From: Rhineura floridana
Taxonomy: Eukaryota; Chordata; Lepidosauria; Squamata; Rhineuridae
Assembly: GCF_030035675.1 (NCBI RefSeq)
Contig: NC_084497.1
Span: forward strand, 28,071,955 to 28,135,954
Direction: 5' to 3'
Length of the DNA: 64,000 nucleotides
Part shown: positions 31,255-42,800 of the stretch, in pieces
Layout of the letters: each line of letters starts with the position of its first letter
How positions within the stretch are numbered: position 1 is the stretch's first letter
Program-made: the position numbers and the translations under genes
Notes under the pieces: model-generated
Databases searched by the model: none
Told to the model about the DNA's origin: nothing
Seen by the model: the letters and a program-made list of their open reading frames with translations, nothing else

Positions 31255-31544
31255 TGGATAATGATTACAAAGAGAGCCTCTGTACCTAAAGACGAACCTG
31301 AAAAGAGCCCGATTTAAAGGCTGCAATCGTGACCTGACCCCAATGACCTGGGAACCGAAGGGGATTTACCATGAAATCCTATACATGTCTGCTCAGAGGT
31401 AAGCCCCATGGAGTTTGCCAACCTGGTGCCCTCCTGCTGTTTAAAAAGTCAACAACTTAGCAAACATAGCACAAATTCAGTATCATAACAATATCATAAC
31501 AAAAGAAATAATCCAGACTTAAGAGTATATATAGAGTTGTAACC

Positions 31545-31845
31545 TTAGTTCTCAGCAGAAGTGTATAGGATTGCAGTGTGATCTGATTATTCCTGGGGTG
31601 AGCCCTTTGAATTTAATGGGGCTCCCTTCTGAGTAAACATGCAGAGGATTAGCTGAAATCCTATACAACTCTACTTAAGGGGTCAGCCCAGTGGGGCTCA
31701 TCTCTGCACAAACATGCCTAAAATCTGATCTGAAAGCCATGTTTTAATTTATAAACAAAAAATTACTAGGCATTTTACTTGGGTGTAAGATCCATTGCAG
31801 ACAAGGAAGGGCTTACTTCCGAGTAAACATGCTTAGGATCGGGCC
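31545..31845. repeat. Degraded palindromic repeats related to type P2
   Basis: Phrases such as 'gtgtataggattgcagtgtg', 'tttaatggggctcccttctg' and 'tgaaatcctatac' form inverted pairs. At least two related units are present. Confidence 0.5.
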
Positions 31846-31879
31846 ACAAATCCACACCCACCCATCCCCAAAAATGCAA

Positions 31880-32135
31880 TCCGGAGCCACCTCTCCACCG
31901 GTTCCGTCCCACCTCTCCGGGTCGCACCGCTGACTCCTCGCCCGATCCCCCGTCTATCGCGTCGGGGAAGAACAACAGCCGAGCTGGGAAGGCTGATGGC
32001 GGTGACGGAGGAGGCGGAGCGGCCGAGCCACCGACGTGGCCGTTTGACGTGCCCGCTTCGCCCCGCGGGTCTTAGCGCCTGTGCGCTTCGGCTGCCTGGC
32101 GCGCCGCCCATCGCCGTGGCGTTGCGGCGCCCATC
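31880..32135 (-). promoter_or_regulatory. MAD2L2: CpG island, probable MAD2L2 promoter and non-coding first exon
   Basis: The window's GC content and CpG density rise sharply here (e.g. gcgccgcccatcgccgtggcg, and ccgacgtggccg). It lies 1.1 kb upstream of the MAD2L2 start codon. A minus-strand donor (ggagag|gtgggac near 31912) could end a non-coding exon spliced to the acceptor at 30850. Promoter assignment is by position and composition only. Confidence 0.6.
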
Positions 32136-32371
32136 AGCTGCAGTTTCTCTCTCAAGCAGTGGGACTTCAGTTAATTTGATTTATTGAATCAGTCTCTCCC
32201 CCTCTCCCCCAAAAAAGAATCCCCCGACAATTGCTTACGGTTTATGGTTGCCAACTTCTCCCTCCTATGCCTTTGCCAACAACCTGAGCCGCACAATTTT
32301 AGCGGGTGAAATTTCCTCCCACCTAAACAGAACAATATAGTATGGGGATTTGGGGAGATGGAAGATTCTGG

Positions 32372-32460
32372 GTTGTAACCAATTAAGTTTTACTCAGAGT
32401 AGACCCACTGAAATTAATGGAGCTAAGTAAATCGTGTCCATTAATTTCAATGGGTCCATA
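32372..32460. repeat. Palindromic MITE (type P2)
   Basis: 'gggttgtaaccaattaagtt' start, then 'tgaaattaatggagcta' and 'ccattaatttcaatgggtcc' as inner arms. The right end is degraded. Confidence 0.65.
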
Positions 32461-32654
32461 ATCTGTCCATATCAAGCAAACGTTAGACTAGGAAAAAATA
32501 ATTTGGCAATCACCATTCAAGGTGACCCACTTCAGTTATAAATGGAGAAGGTTGCCAACATTTCCTTCCTTCTCCTGCTCTTCTGCTTTGAACAACAGAT
32601 TGACACACAGATTTTAATTTAACAAAATTGGGGGGAAAGGATAAAACGGGGAAT

Positions 32655-33185
32655 TAAAAACCACAACGACGCGGTGTCATCGCAGTTTATATTTTGTTTC
32701 TGTTACACAGTATACATTTCTTAGATTTTTTTTAACATTCAACGGTATAGAGATGTCATAACGAACAACAAAAAACCTATCACAAAATTAAAATTAAAAA
32801 AACAAAAACAAAGAAAGAAAAAACAGCACCACAATGGTGCAATCACAGTTTATGTTTCTGTTGTATATTGTACACCACTTAGATTTTTTTTTAATGTTAA
32901 GCCATATGGAAATGTTATAACAATTTTTAAAGAAACCCAAAATATAACAACATTGAAAAAGCATAAAAGGGTGAATGAGCAACAAAAGCAAGACATCCCA
33001 CAAGGGTCTCATCGCAGTTTATATTTTGTTTAGTAATTCCGTTGTGGATTGTACACCGCTTAGATTTTTTTTTAAAAAAAATCCCAAAGCAGTTCAGAAT
33101 GAATGGAACAAAACCGCAGAACCATAAAACAGGGAATGGAAAACACACGCACGCTCTCCTGGCAACAACCTTGTCATCACAGTTT
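32655..33185 (+). repeat. Three ~170-bp imperfect tandem repeats
   Basis: Each unit has 'tcatcgcagtttatattttg' or similar, 'gtacaccgcttagatttttt' or similar, and then A-rich sequence (units start near 32660, 32830 and 33005). Unit 2 is shorter in places. They sit between the MAD2L2 CpG island and the DRAXIN promoter. Confidence 0.7.
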
Positions 33186-33252
33186 TAATAATGAATAGGG
33201 TCAACCTAAAGGGGGGGCAGGGAGGTTCTTCTCCCCGCTATTCTCTTGGGGC

Positions 33253-33253
<1 letters not shown>

Positions 33254-33302
<49 letters not shown>
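33254..33302 (+). repeat. Compound (GT)n(GA)n microsatellite
   Basis: About 10 GT units are followed by about 15 GA units. A similar compound repeat lies at 49344-49395, and a CT tract at 33610-33627. Confidence 0.95.
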
Positions 33303-33304
<2 letters not shown>

Positions 33305-33786
33305 TGGGACTCACTTTTAGCCAACTCAGCAGGTCCCCGCGGATCTCATTGTTGCATCCCATGATCAAACTCCTCAAAGCATCATTGACCCTTTGGGACT
33401 TTCCCACAATCCTCCAGGAGAAAGAAAGGATGGAGATGATGGTGGGGTGGGCCGGGGAGAGAAATAAGCTTATTTTCCCCCCTCCGAGGTAGGCTGGGAA
33501 GGAAAGGAGGTGTCAGTGCCAGGCTAGACACACACACCCCGACCAATTGCCCCCACCATCTCCCTGGGAGAGAGAATATTATATGTAATTTCATGATTGT
33601 AGCGTTCTCTCTCTCTCTCTCTCTCTGGGCTTCAGGGTACCACGTCCCTTTGTCTCCTTTGTGCGGATGTGTGTTTCTCTGTCTGGAGAGAGCATCACAC
33701 ACCCCCACCCCGCCTCGGGGGCGCGCCTGGCTCCGTGAACGCGCCTTTCCCTCTTTGCAATTCATAGAAATCTATTGCTCCCGCCT

Positions 33787-34046
33787 ACTCTTTATATAGT
33801 ATAAACAAACACGAAGCCACACCCCTCTGCCAAGCCAAGCATGCTCGTTCACTGTTTCCCGCTGAGCCTGCAAGTCCTCCCAGTTTTTCCTGCTCGTTTC
33901 CCCCCACCAGAATCCAATTTTGGGGGGGGTTGGGGGTTGGGGAAAGGCTCTAAAGTCCAACCCCCCGTCTTTCTTTTTCCTGCTCGGCAGATCGGTTTGC
34001 CGGCGAAAACAGCGCATCCTTGGAGGACCGACTTGCCAAGGGGCAG
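33787..34046 (+). promoter_or_regulatory. DRAXIN: Candidate DRAXIN promoter and non-coding exon 1
   Basis: A TATA-like element (tttatatagtataa, 33791-33804) is followed by ~240 bp without coding potential that ends in a strong donor (gggcag|gtaagc at 34047). The first DRAXIN coding exon has its own acceptor before the ATG, so an upstream non-coding exon must exist. This is the best candidate seen; the 9-kb intron that results is inferred. Confidence 0.45.
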
Positions 34047-35221
34047 GTAAGCCAGCACGCCCCTCTACCGTTGCATCTGGGCGCCGGAGGAGGATGGTGG
34101 TCTGAAGCGCCTGATGGGACTCTCTCTTGGCCAGGCTTCAAGCAAACGTGTCTAGGGTCTGCTAGGGGTGATTTGGAGGAGAGAGATGGGGGAGTGGGAA
34201 GAGAGTTGGCGTGTGGATGTGTTGGTAGGGCTGAATTTCCTAAGTTGCCACTGAGTCCTTTATCCAAAAGGTGAGTGCCCTGGCACAGAAATTTATAAAG
34301 ACCAGTCAGATGATCTCCCTGTGTATAAATATATATATTTAAAATGTTTGGGTTTTTAACCCCCATTCATATTAGAATGTATATCAAGGAGTGTGAAGGC
34401 TATAGACTTGAGGGTTGTATCCAACATTAGTCCTATTCAATGCAGACCCACGTTGTTGTTTAGACTTATTAGTCGGTTGTTACCTAAAATATGTCCAAGC
34501 GGGATACATTTAAAAACATAAATAGATGATACTATTAAAAATTCATAAAAAATGTTACCAGTCTGGCATAGATCCACTCATTTCAGTGGGTCTTCTCTGA
34601 GCAGGACTAACTTTGGATACAACGGAGTTGAGATCTGCCCTCAAAGGATTCGCTCGCTTCCCATTTGCCCAGGCGTTTTAGCATCCTAGATCTTGGTATG
34701 TTTTAGTTGGCTCTTGAGTGGTTCAGGTTTTAATTTTATTTCTTTGTTTGGCTTTTGGTTCTGTTTCTTTTGCAATCTTCAGACTCCAGTGACAGGATGT
34801 GTGTGATGAGAATGAGCTTTTAATGCCCACTTATTCTTCTTCATTGTTTCTACACTGCCCTGGTACCTTTTTTTGATGACAGGCAGCTTACAGATATTTT
34901 TGACAAATAATAGAACTTGCTGAGGTTGCTTTAGATGGGGTGGCGGCTAAGGAGTTGGGGTAGTCTTAATTTCATGTTTATATGCTGATTATCGTACTAG
35001 GATACCATTATCCATTCATAATTTCTTAAGATGATTTAAGATCAACAGCATGAGGCTAAGTTGAGGAAGTTCCCTTGGTTGAACCCCACTGCATGGGAGA
35101 AAGCCCTTCCCTATCTGGATCATGGCCGAACGCATTAATCCACAAATTTAAAGTGTTTTTAATGCTTTTGTTTGCCGCCCTGGTCTCCTGCTGGAGGAAG
35201 GGTGGGATACAAATAAATTAT

Positions 35222-35500
35222 GGAATGATCTCCCTGACAAGGCGTGCCTGACGCCAACACTGTTATGTTTTCAGCGCCAGGTCAAGACTTTCCTCTTCTC
35301 CCAGGCATTTTAGCATGTGTTTTTTAAAAAAATTAAATTGTGTTTTAAATTGTTTTTTTTAAAATGTATTTTTAAATTTGTATATTTGTTTTTAATTTTT
35401 TTAATTGCTGTAAACCGTCCAGAGAGCTTTGGCTATGGGGCGGTATATAAATGCAATAAATAAATGCAATAAATAAATGATAAATAAATAAATAAATCGC
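35222..35500 (+). mobile_element. L2 LINE 3' end
   Basis: It shows the L2-type 3' end: 'tcaagactttcctcttctcc' (ORF2 C-terminus), A/T-rich sequence, then 'tgtaaaccgtccagagagct' and 'ggcggtatataaatgcaata' with AATA repeats. It lies in the candidate DRAXIN first intron. Confidence 0.8.
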
Positions 35501-35914
35501 ACATGTAACGTTTTCAGACTAAATATGATATAGCAGCAAGAGCCTCTCTCTTTTTTTTTTTTTGCAAAATGTTTGCTCCACTCCTCCAACAGGGACTCCC
35601 CCCATGGAAAGCTAAGACAAAGACACATTTCAGAGCTCTTGCATAGGGAGAGGGGCCCCTCCACACACACACACACTTTTCCCCTCACCTGAGCCAAGTT
35701 TGACTTCCAGGGATTTATTTGGATAGACTGCTCAGGTCTCTGGAGTTCATACAAAAGGTTTCCCAGTTTGGGGGTGGCTGTGGTTTGAAAAGGAGTGTGG
35801 TATTTTTTGTGTGGGTAGGAGTGTGTGGGTGTTAAAATATTTCATGTTGCAAATGGGAACCTCTGAAAGTGTCGATAGGTCAGGGTTGTGGGGCTGCATG
35901 GAGTTTCAGAACTG

Positions 35915-36067
35915 TACACATCATACATTGAAAGCACCCCCACCTCCCAAGAATTCTGGGAACTATAGTTTGTTAAGGGTGCTGGGAATTGTAGCCGTGT
36001 AAGAAGTATACTCTCAGGATTGTTGTGGGAAGAGGAAGTGCTTCAAATGTGCTTTCAATGTATGCTG
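35915..36067. repeat. Type P3 MITE
   Basis: 'acatcatacattgaaagcac' at the left pairs with 'gtgctttcaatgtatgctgt' at the right; the core has 'caagaattctgggaactata'. A small complete-looking palindrome. Confidence 0.7.
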
Positions 36068-36472
36068 TGCATAGAATGGGGAAGAGCTTCAGGCAGCAGA
36101 TCTAGGGGGTCTATAGGGAGTAGCACTGGCAGACCTCTGGCTATGCCCCCTGAGTCCCACCCCCCTTCAGCTGTTGGTGGACAAGAGTGAGGTGTGACAA
36201 ACTGAGGTAATGTGCAATTGTATGAAACAAGTATTTCCCAAGCCTGTCTGTTGCATGCAATTGCCCATGTTGTCTCTTTTTAACTGAGATTTGTATTAAC
36301 CACTTGCATTCCATTTGTTAGTGTCACTGAAGATGGAAATGAATCTTTCGGCCATTGAGCTATGATATTTTCTACCCCTAAACTTACCCTGATAAAGTTG
36401 CTTTGTCTCTGCGGATTTTTTGATATTTAACACCTTGATTTTGGTGTATAGAATTGATCCAGAAACATAGGA

Positions 36473-37275
36473 TTGTATCCAACTTAATTCTACTCGAAGC
36501 AGGAGTGTAATTGTCTGGAGTCTCAGGGGGCCTTAGACCCCTTATTTTGGGGGGAGCAAGGTCCCTATGTCTCCAGCATCCTACAAGCCAATCAGCATGA
36601 AAGGGGAGTGTGTTAGCCACTGAGAAGAGTCTTCTAACATGCTTCCTTGTCCTTTCCTGCTGTTTGGAGCCAATCAGAGTGATAGGAGGTGAGTCAGCCA
36701 CTGAGAAGACTCTTTTCAGTAGCTAACTCTCTCCTCTTTTGTGCTTATTGGCTCCTAGGGATGTCTGTTGTTGTGGGAGAAAGCGTTAACAAACATCTCA
36801 TTCTTAGCCCATAGCAATAAAGGGGGGGTAGGGGGCGTGGCTGTGACTATCATGAAAGGACCTTGCACTTCTGAATTTGCTGCCACACTACTGACTGAGA
36901 GTCGACCCATTGAAATGAACGGACCTAAGTTAGTCATAGTAATCAAAAATGATGAAACTGAGGCTATCATACTTTGGACACAGAATGAGAAGACATGATT
37001 CCCTAGAAAAGACAATCATGCTGGGGAAAACAGCAGGGAGTAGAAAAAGAGGAAGGCCAAACAAGAGATGGATTGATTCCATGAAGGAAGCCACAGACCT
37101 GAACTTACAAGATCTGAACAGGGTGGTTCACGACAGATGCTCTTGGGGGGTCGCTGATTTATAGGGTCACCATAAGTTGTGATCGACTTGAAGGCACATA
37201 ACAACAACAAGACGTTAGTTATGCCCATTAGCTTCAGCAGATCAACCCTGGTGAGGACTAGCACTGGACGGAATC
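36473..37275. mobile_element. Nested insertion: P2 MITE split by a P4 repeat and a Bov-B LINE
   Basis: The P2 MITE pieces are 36473-36497, ~36890-36945 and 37209-37275 ('acggacctaagttagtcat', 'actagcactggacgga'). The first gap holds a minus-strand P4 repeat (36500-36892) and the second a plus-strand Bov-B 3' end (36946-37212). The MITE is therefore the oldest of the three. Confidence 0.7.
36946..37212 (+). mobile_element. Bov-B (RTE) LINE, 3' end
   Basis: It encodes the Bov-B ORF2 C-terminus: LGHRMRRHDSLEKTIMLGK, then GRPNKRWIDSMKEATDLNL and HDRCSW. The 3' tail 'gtgatcgacttgaaggcac' follows, then ACAACA repeats. A 5'-truncated copy and the likely partner LINE type of the SINE-A and 5S-SINE tails in this window. 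Confidence 0.88.
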
Positions 37276-38004
37276 CATTCTCCTCTTGTTTCCAGCTGCT
37301 GGACATACCTGTGCACAATATTCTGCTCTCTGCGGCAACTCCATGGCATGCCACTTTGAAATGACAGGGTTAATACAGTACATACCAGCTGCTGAAATTC
37401 ATATAATAAGATGAGGGAGAATCGACAGAGCAGCCGTGAACAGGTTGGGAGAGAAAGGGAGGGCATGCTCAAATGAGGGTGTGTGTGTGACAGAGAAACA
37501 GCATTCAGGAAAGGACACGGAATTGTCCCAAGTTCCTGATGGGCCATTTGTAAAGAGACATTGCCGGAGTTGGCACGGAAAAAAGGCTGATGGAAAGGGA
37601 TGACCTCGGCTTTCAAAATGGGCTGAATGCACAGGAAACAGTCTAGGGATAATAGACTAGTGAAAAAGAGAGAGAAAGAGGGGCTTCAAATGAGACCTTA
37701 GGGGGTGCTTTCTTTTCATGGCTTTTCCCTAGAGGGGAGATGAAATGTGGGGGGGGGAAACCCCTTCTGAAGTTTGTCTGTGTAAGTGGCTTGGACTGAA
37801 GAGGCGGGCAAAGATCCAGCGCAAGGGTTCCCAAACTGTGGCCCGTGGGCCACCAGTGGCCCACGAGCTTCATCCAGGTGGCCTGCAGGTGTGCCTGTGA
37901 AGAACCCTTACAGTATGAATTCTAACTGTAATGCAAAAAAACAACAACCACAAAATGAGAAACAGAAGAGGCAATCAAAATAAAAATTTACAACCGTACA
38001 GTGT

Positions 38005-38430
38005 CTAGAACAGCACATTGCTGTTGGTACCAACACCCTCACAAGCACGATTGGTGGGGACGCGAGAGAGGGCTTTTTCGGTGGCTGCCCCTAGGCTTTG
38101 GAATTCCCTTCCTAAGGAGGCACGGATGGCCTCCTCTTTGCTGTCCTTCCGTCGGCAAGTAAAGACTTTTTTATTTCAACAGGCTTTTAGAATGAAAGGT
38201 GTTTAGGACAGTGCGTTGAGAGGGTGCCGCATTGTCTAGTGCTTAATTATACTTTTTAAATTCATTTTATCTATTTTAAGTGTATGTTAAATGTTTTAAT
38301 GTTTTTAATGGTTTAATCTTATTTTAATGTAGATTTTTGAAGGTTTTAATTATATGTATTTACATTTGTTGTAAGCCACCCTGAGATCCATTTGGAAGAA
38401 GGGCGGGGTATAAATAAAGACAACAACAAC

Positions 38431-38432
<2 letters not shown>
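38005..38432 (+). mobile_element. L2 LINE, ORF2 C-terminus and 3' end
   Basis: A frame from ~38060 reads RAFSVAAPRLWNSLPKEA and later FRRQVKTFLFQQAF, the conserved L2 ORF2 C-terminus. The L2 3' end follows ('gtaagccaccctgagatcca', 'gggcggggtataaataaag'). The tail is followed by an (AAT)n tract. Confidence 0.88.

Positions 38433-38470
<38 letters not shown>
38428..38470 (+). repeat. (AAT)n microsatellite
   Basis: About 14 AAT units directly after the L2 3' end, likely grown from the LINE tail. Confidence 0.95.
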
Positions 38471-38471
<1 letters not shown>

Positions 38472-39654
38472 CGCAGGCAGAAAAATGGTTTAGTGGTCCG
38501 CCAAGCCCCTGAGCAATTTTCAAATAGTCCATGGGAAAGAAAGCTAACGCTCGGGAGCTCTGTGGGTTCCAGAGGGTTGCCCAAGCATGTCCCAGGCCCG
38601 GCGCAAAGGCTCGCCTTGGGGACTGTGTTAAAAGCAGAAGGGGCCCAGCCCAGCGGGGTAGAGAAGCCTCATTTATCAGCACAATGGCTCCATCTCTCCT
38701 CTTCCAGCCCGCTTCGCCGCATGGCTGCTGGCGTGCGCAGCCGGGCCGGCGCTGTGCGCTTCCGAGAGTCTCATACATCATTCTGCACACCCCTGCCAAG
38801 TCCCATTGACGAGCCTTTTTGTCCTTTCTTGGCACAGGCAGACCGGTGGTTCATTGTGGGTCACCTCTGACACGCACGCAGGGTGGCGTGCAGGAAGCCG
38901 GGGCTCTCTCTTCGGTTTGGAAGAGAGAACATGTTTTTTTTAAAAAAATGTGTGTGCCGGGGGGGGGGAGAGATATTTCAGCACAATTCCTGTCTGTCTC
39001 CCCTCCATCCGCTTCCCTAGGGATGTTGTTCTCCCTCGTAAGAGCATCGTTGAAACACTGCAACAGCATGCCGCTGCACCTGTTCCTTTGGCGGACCGAA
39101 ATGCCAGCTCTCTTGATGGATTGCCGGGGGGTAGCAACTACTCCACAGTGAGACCTTCTGAACAAAAATGATAATAAGACTTGGCTCTGGGGAATTGACG
39201 CTGCGACTGTCCTTTGCTTACCAGGCATATTTCTTCTCTTCTGGTCTGGCTAGGACAGAGGCTCCTCAACTCCCCCCCCCCAGCACCTGAAAATTTGCCA
39301 AGAGAGCCCAAAGGCCACTTAATGCCTTTTCTGCCCATTGTAGCAACTGTGCTAGATTCTGTATAATTTTAAACTGTGTCTTGACTGTTTGTTTATTTCT
39401 TAGTTTGCATGTTATTGTATTGCACTTTGTCTTCCATGGAGTTCAGAGTGCAAGAGAATAAAATGCAAAGAAAAAAAGAGGAAGAAATTAAAAGAAGCCA
39501 TAAAAATACAATTAAAAACCAATATGAATATTTCATACGGACATGCTGTGGACCACCTGAATGGAGTTGGTAGACCACCGGTGGCCACGGATGACAGTTT
39601 GGGAACCCCTGGGCAGGAAAAGAGTGGGTGAACTAAGAAGTGTATTAAATTGTG

Positions 39655-39781
39655 TTATATTATATTATATTATATTATATTATATTATATTATATTATAT
39701 TATATTATATTATATTATATTATATTATATTATATTATATTATATTATATTATATTATATTATATTATATTATATTATATT
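39655..39781 (+). repeat. (TATAT)n pentanucleotide array, ~125 bp
   Basis: About 25 essentially perfect TATAT units. This explains the long open frame repeating ILYY on the plus strand. It lies immediately upstream of a SINE-C. Confidence 0.97.
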
Positions 39782-40080
39782 AGCTGGAGCTCAGTGGTAG
39801 AACATCAGATCTGCATGCAAAAGGTCTCAGATTCAACCCCGGCAACATCTCCAAGTAGGGCTGGGAAACACCGTTGATTGGAATGCTGGAGAGCTGTTGC
39901 CAGTCAATGCTGACAGTACTGGGCTACATACCAATGGTCTGACTCAGTATAACACAGCTCCCGATGTTGCTGTGTCTTAAGGGAAGGGCTGTAGCTCTGT
40001 CATAGAGCATCTACTTTGTATGCAGAAAGCTTGCCACAGGAGGGTTTCATGTTCAATCCCTGGGATCTCCAGTTAGGCAG
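39781..40080 (+). mobile_element. Two adjacent SINE-C copies
   Basis: The first (39781-39965) has head 'gctcagtggtagaacatcag', body and tail. The second (39983-40080) has head 'tgtagctctgtcatagagca' and is cut short by the P4 repeat that starts at ~40080. Confidence 0.75.
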
Positions 40081-40472
40081 TAGTGCAGTGGCCAATTCAG
40101 AAGCGCAGGGTCCCTTCATGGTAGTCACAGCCACACAGCCACACCCTTTCTTTCCCTGCTGGGTTGAGAATGAGGTCCTTGTTAATGCCTTCTCCCACAA
40201 CAACAGATGTCCCTTGGGGCCAATAAGCATGAAAGGAGAGGCTGTAAGCCATTGAGAAGAGTCTTCTCAGTGGCTGACTCACTTCCTTTCGCTCTGATTG
40301 GCTCCAATAAGCAGGAAAGGACAAGGAAGCGTGTTAGAAGACTCTTCTTAGTGGCAAACACACTCCCCTTTCGTGCTGATTGGCTCGTAGGATGCTGGAG
40401 GCATTGGAACCCTGTTACCAAAAAAAGTAAAGAGTGTAACCCTCCCTGAGACCCCAGAAGACTACACCTATG
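40080..40472 (+). repeat. Unnamed ~390-bp interspersed repeat (type P4)
   Basis: The most complete of the three copies. It begins 'agtgcagtggccaattcaga' and ends 'gaccccagaagactacacc'. Inner inverted repeats around 'gagaagagtcttctcagtgg' are visible. Confidence 0.7.
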
Positions 40473-40499
40473 CAGGTAGGGCTGCATTTCCTTCTGGGT

Positions 40500-40780
40500 A
40501 ACCTTGCAGGAGCCGCATACCAGAGGTGGGCAGGGACAGAAGCAAAAGCGGGTGGAGCAAAATATGTAAATATTACCATTCTACAGCTGGCTATTTTCTA
40601 CCCACGCTCACACACCCCTCTCTATCCTCCCTCCAGATGAGCAAGGGCACGTTCCAGCCAGGTGCAAAGCAGGGCTGGCAAGGGGTGTGGCCTAGAGATA
40701 TTGGTGGGGCTAGGGAGGGGTTGTGATCAGGACCAAAATGCGGCCCCCAGATCTAAGATTTCCCACCCTGGCTGGAATTG
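40500..40780. repeat. Degraded hAT-like non-autonomous repeat
   Basis: 'ataccagaggtgggcaggga', 'gcaaggggtgtggcctagag' and 'tgcggcccccagatctaaga' resemble the short elements at 43582-43720 and 44610-44760. Ends not defined. Confidence 0.35.
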
Positions 40781-41429
40781 CACCAAAGATGTTATGCTGC
40801 AGGCGTGGGAGATGGAACACACAACCACTCATCTCTGTGTGTGCATGAGCTGGCAAGACGATGGCGGGGATGATGGGTGACCTGGCCCCTCTCCAACTCT
40901 TTCTGGGGCCCTGGCAAATGCCCGACCACACCTGCTGCTGACGCCAGGCCTGTGAGCACCCATCACAGAATCTATTTTTCCTTCCGGTATATCTACGTAG
41001 AATAGGGGCTTTGTGGACGAGCAAGGGGAGAGAGTCCTGATAGAAACAAATTGTTTCTTGCTGTGATAAATGTTCCTCTGTCTCCTCGGCCTTGGCGAAG
41101 GAACAGTTACCAATCTGGTTTCTGCCAGGCATTGTCGTTTTTGATTTCTGCACGTCGTCGCTTTGGGTGGAAGAGAAATCTTGGAACATTTGCTTGGCTG
41201 TCTTTAACTCCCTGGCTAACAACAAGATGCTTAAGTGCCCCTCTACCAACTCTTTCTTTGTTTCCTAGAATTTTGGGGGGGAGGGTTGGGAATGCTACCA
41301 TTTTCATCAGGCAACTTTCTCCATTTTTTTCTATGAAACATAAAAGACTTGTAAATTGCAACTCAGCTAGTCACCTACGGTGAGTTGAAATGCCTCTCTA
41401 GGCGACCAGGCAGCACAAAAGCTAGAATC

Positions 41430-41700
41430 ACCATCAAATACAGGTGCTAAAAACCAAAAGTACCACAGAGACTAAAAATGAGAAGAAGATCTTAAAAGGC
41501 CTGGGAGAACAGAACAGTCTTAATCTGGCAGCATGGATGTCAGGAGGGCTTTGCTAGGAAGTGCATTCCATAAATGGGGAGGCCACCACCAAAACGCCCT
41601 CTCTCTTGTGGCAACTGAGCTCCAGACTAATGAGGCACAGAGAGAAGGGCCTTCATCTTTTTCACCTTAAAGTACAGGTGCAGGGATTCTGCTAAGTTCG
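41430..41700 (-). mobile_element. Old L2-like LINE relic
   Basis: Minus strand: 'taaaaggcctgggagaacag', 'ggaagtgcattccataaatg' and 'cgccctctctcttgtggcaa' match the L2 region upstream of the 3' end. Heavily diverged. Confidence 0.5.
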
Positions 41701-42370
41701 AACTCTTTCCCTGGCTTGCTAGATTTCCAGGTGCAAGTCCTTGTTTGGAGGAGCATGCCATCGGTGTGAAGTGGTTACATCCCCAGTGTGGGTTTATTAT
41801 CACTCAGCTTGGCTGGGGCTTTTTTTTCTTCTTCTTTTTTGCTAGAGTTTTTTATTTATTTATTTTGCTCCAAAGTTGGATGGGCAGCCACCTGCCAGAC
41901 TTGAAAGCTAACCACCTGCTCTGGCTCATTCATCTTCCTGACATTTTTTTCCACCAAAGGCGAACCAGCTGTGCAATGGAGGCAGGCCCACAGTGCCAAC
42001 CGTATCGGGCACAACAGTGCTGGCTCGGCGCAACAGCTGGTACGCGTGCAATGCATGACCGAAGGTCCTCGAGTGGGCCTGGCCCCCTCTCATAGAGAGG
42101 CGCTGAGTTGATTAATGGCCTTCATTTGCACATGAAACCCTCCTGTGGCAAGCTTTGTGCATGCATCTCAGATGTGGGAAAGCAAGCTCAGCATGGAAAG
42201 TATGCGTGTGTCTCTCTATGTGTGTGTCAAATGTTCTCCAACTCCACACTTATCCCTCCAGACCACTTTTAAAATTGCTGTGGGTCTCAGCGGACTACCT
42301 GGTAAACTTACACATGCACAAGCACATTCGTAGCTATTAACTGTAGCCTTGCCTTTCTAATATGAGGGAT

Positions 42371-42800
42371 AATCATAGAATAATAGAGTTGGAAGGGGCC
42401 TGTAAGGCCATCAAGTCCAACCCCCGGCTCAATGCAGGAATCCAAATCAAAGCATTCCTGACAGATGGCTGTGTCCAGCTGCCTCATGAATGCCTCCAGT
42501 GTCGGAGAGCCCACCACCTCTTTAGGTCATTGGTTCCATTGTCATACCTCTCTAACAGATTTTTTTCCTGATGTTCAACCGAAATCTGGCTTCCTGCTTG
42601 AGCCCATTATTCTGTGTCCTGCACTCTGGGACGATCGAGAAGAGATCTGTGTGACAACCTTTCATGTACTTGAAGAGTGATATCATATCTCCCCTCAGTC
42701 TTCTCTTCTCCAGGCTAAACATGCCCAGTTCTTTCAGTCTCTCCTCATAGGGCTTTGTTTCCAGTCCCCTGTTGCCCTCCTCTGAACCTGTTTCAGTTTG
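42371..42800 (-). mobile_element. CR1 LINE 3' end
   Basis: The reverse complement begins at 'atcatagaataatagagttg' and runs through 'ctgtgtccagctgcctcatg' to 'cccctcagtcttctcttctc'. It encodes the ORF2 C-terminus on the minus strand. ~430 bp, 5'-truncated. Confidence 0.85.

Larger units (their letters stand above)
37824..39616 (+). mobile_element. hAT/Charlie-like DNA transposon, interrupted
   Basis: The left end 'agggttcccaaactgtggcc' and the right end 'gacagtttgggaacccctgg' are inverted copies, with inner 'gggccaccagtgg' and 'ccaccggtggcc'. No transposase is readable; the interior is broken up by an L2 LINE (38005-38432) and other sequence. I found no convincing 8-bp target duplication. 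Confidence 0.55.

Noticed and set aside
36949-37164. Small basic protein with GRPNKRW motif
   Set aside because: It is the C-terminus of Bov-B ORF2, followed by the Bov-B 3' tail.
39650-39877. Repetitive ILYY protein frame
   Set aside because: It is only the translation of the TATAT simple repeat.
40710-41249. 179-aa minus-strand protein in the DRAXIN first intron
   Set aside because: No recognisable domain; composition is ordinary non-coding, and it partly covers a hAT-like repeat.
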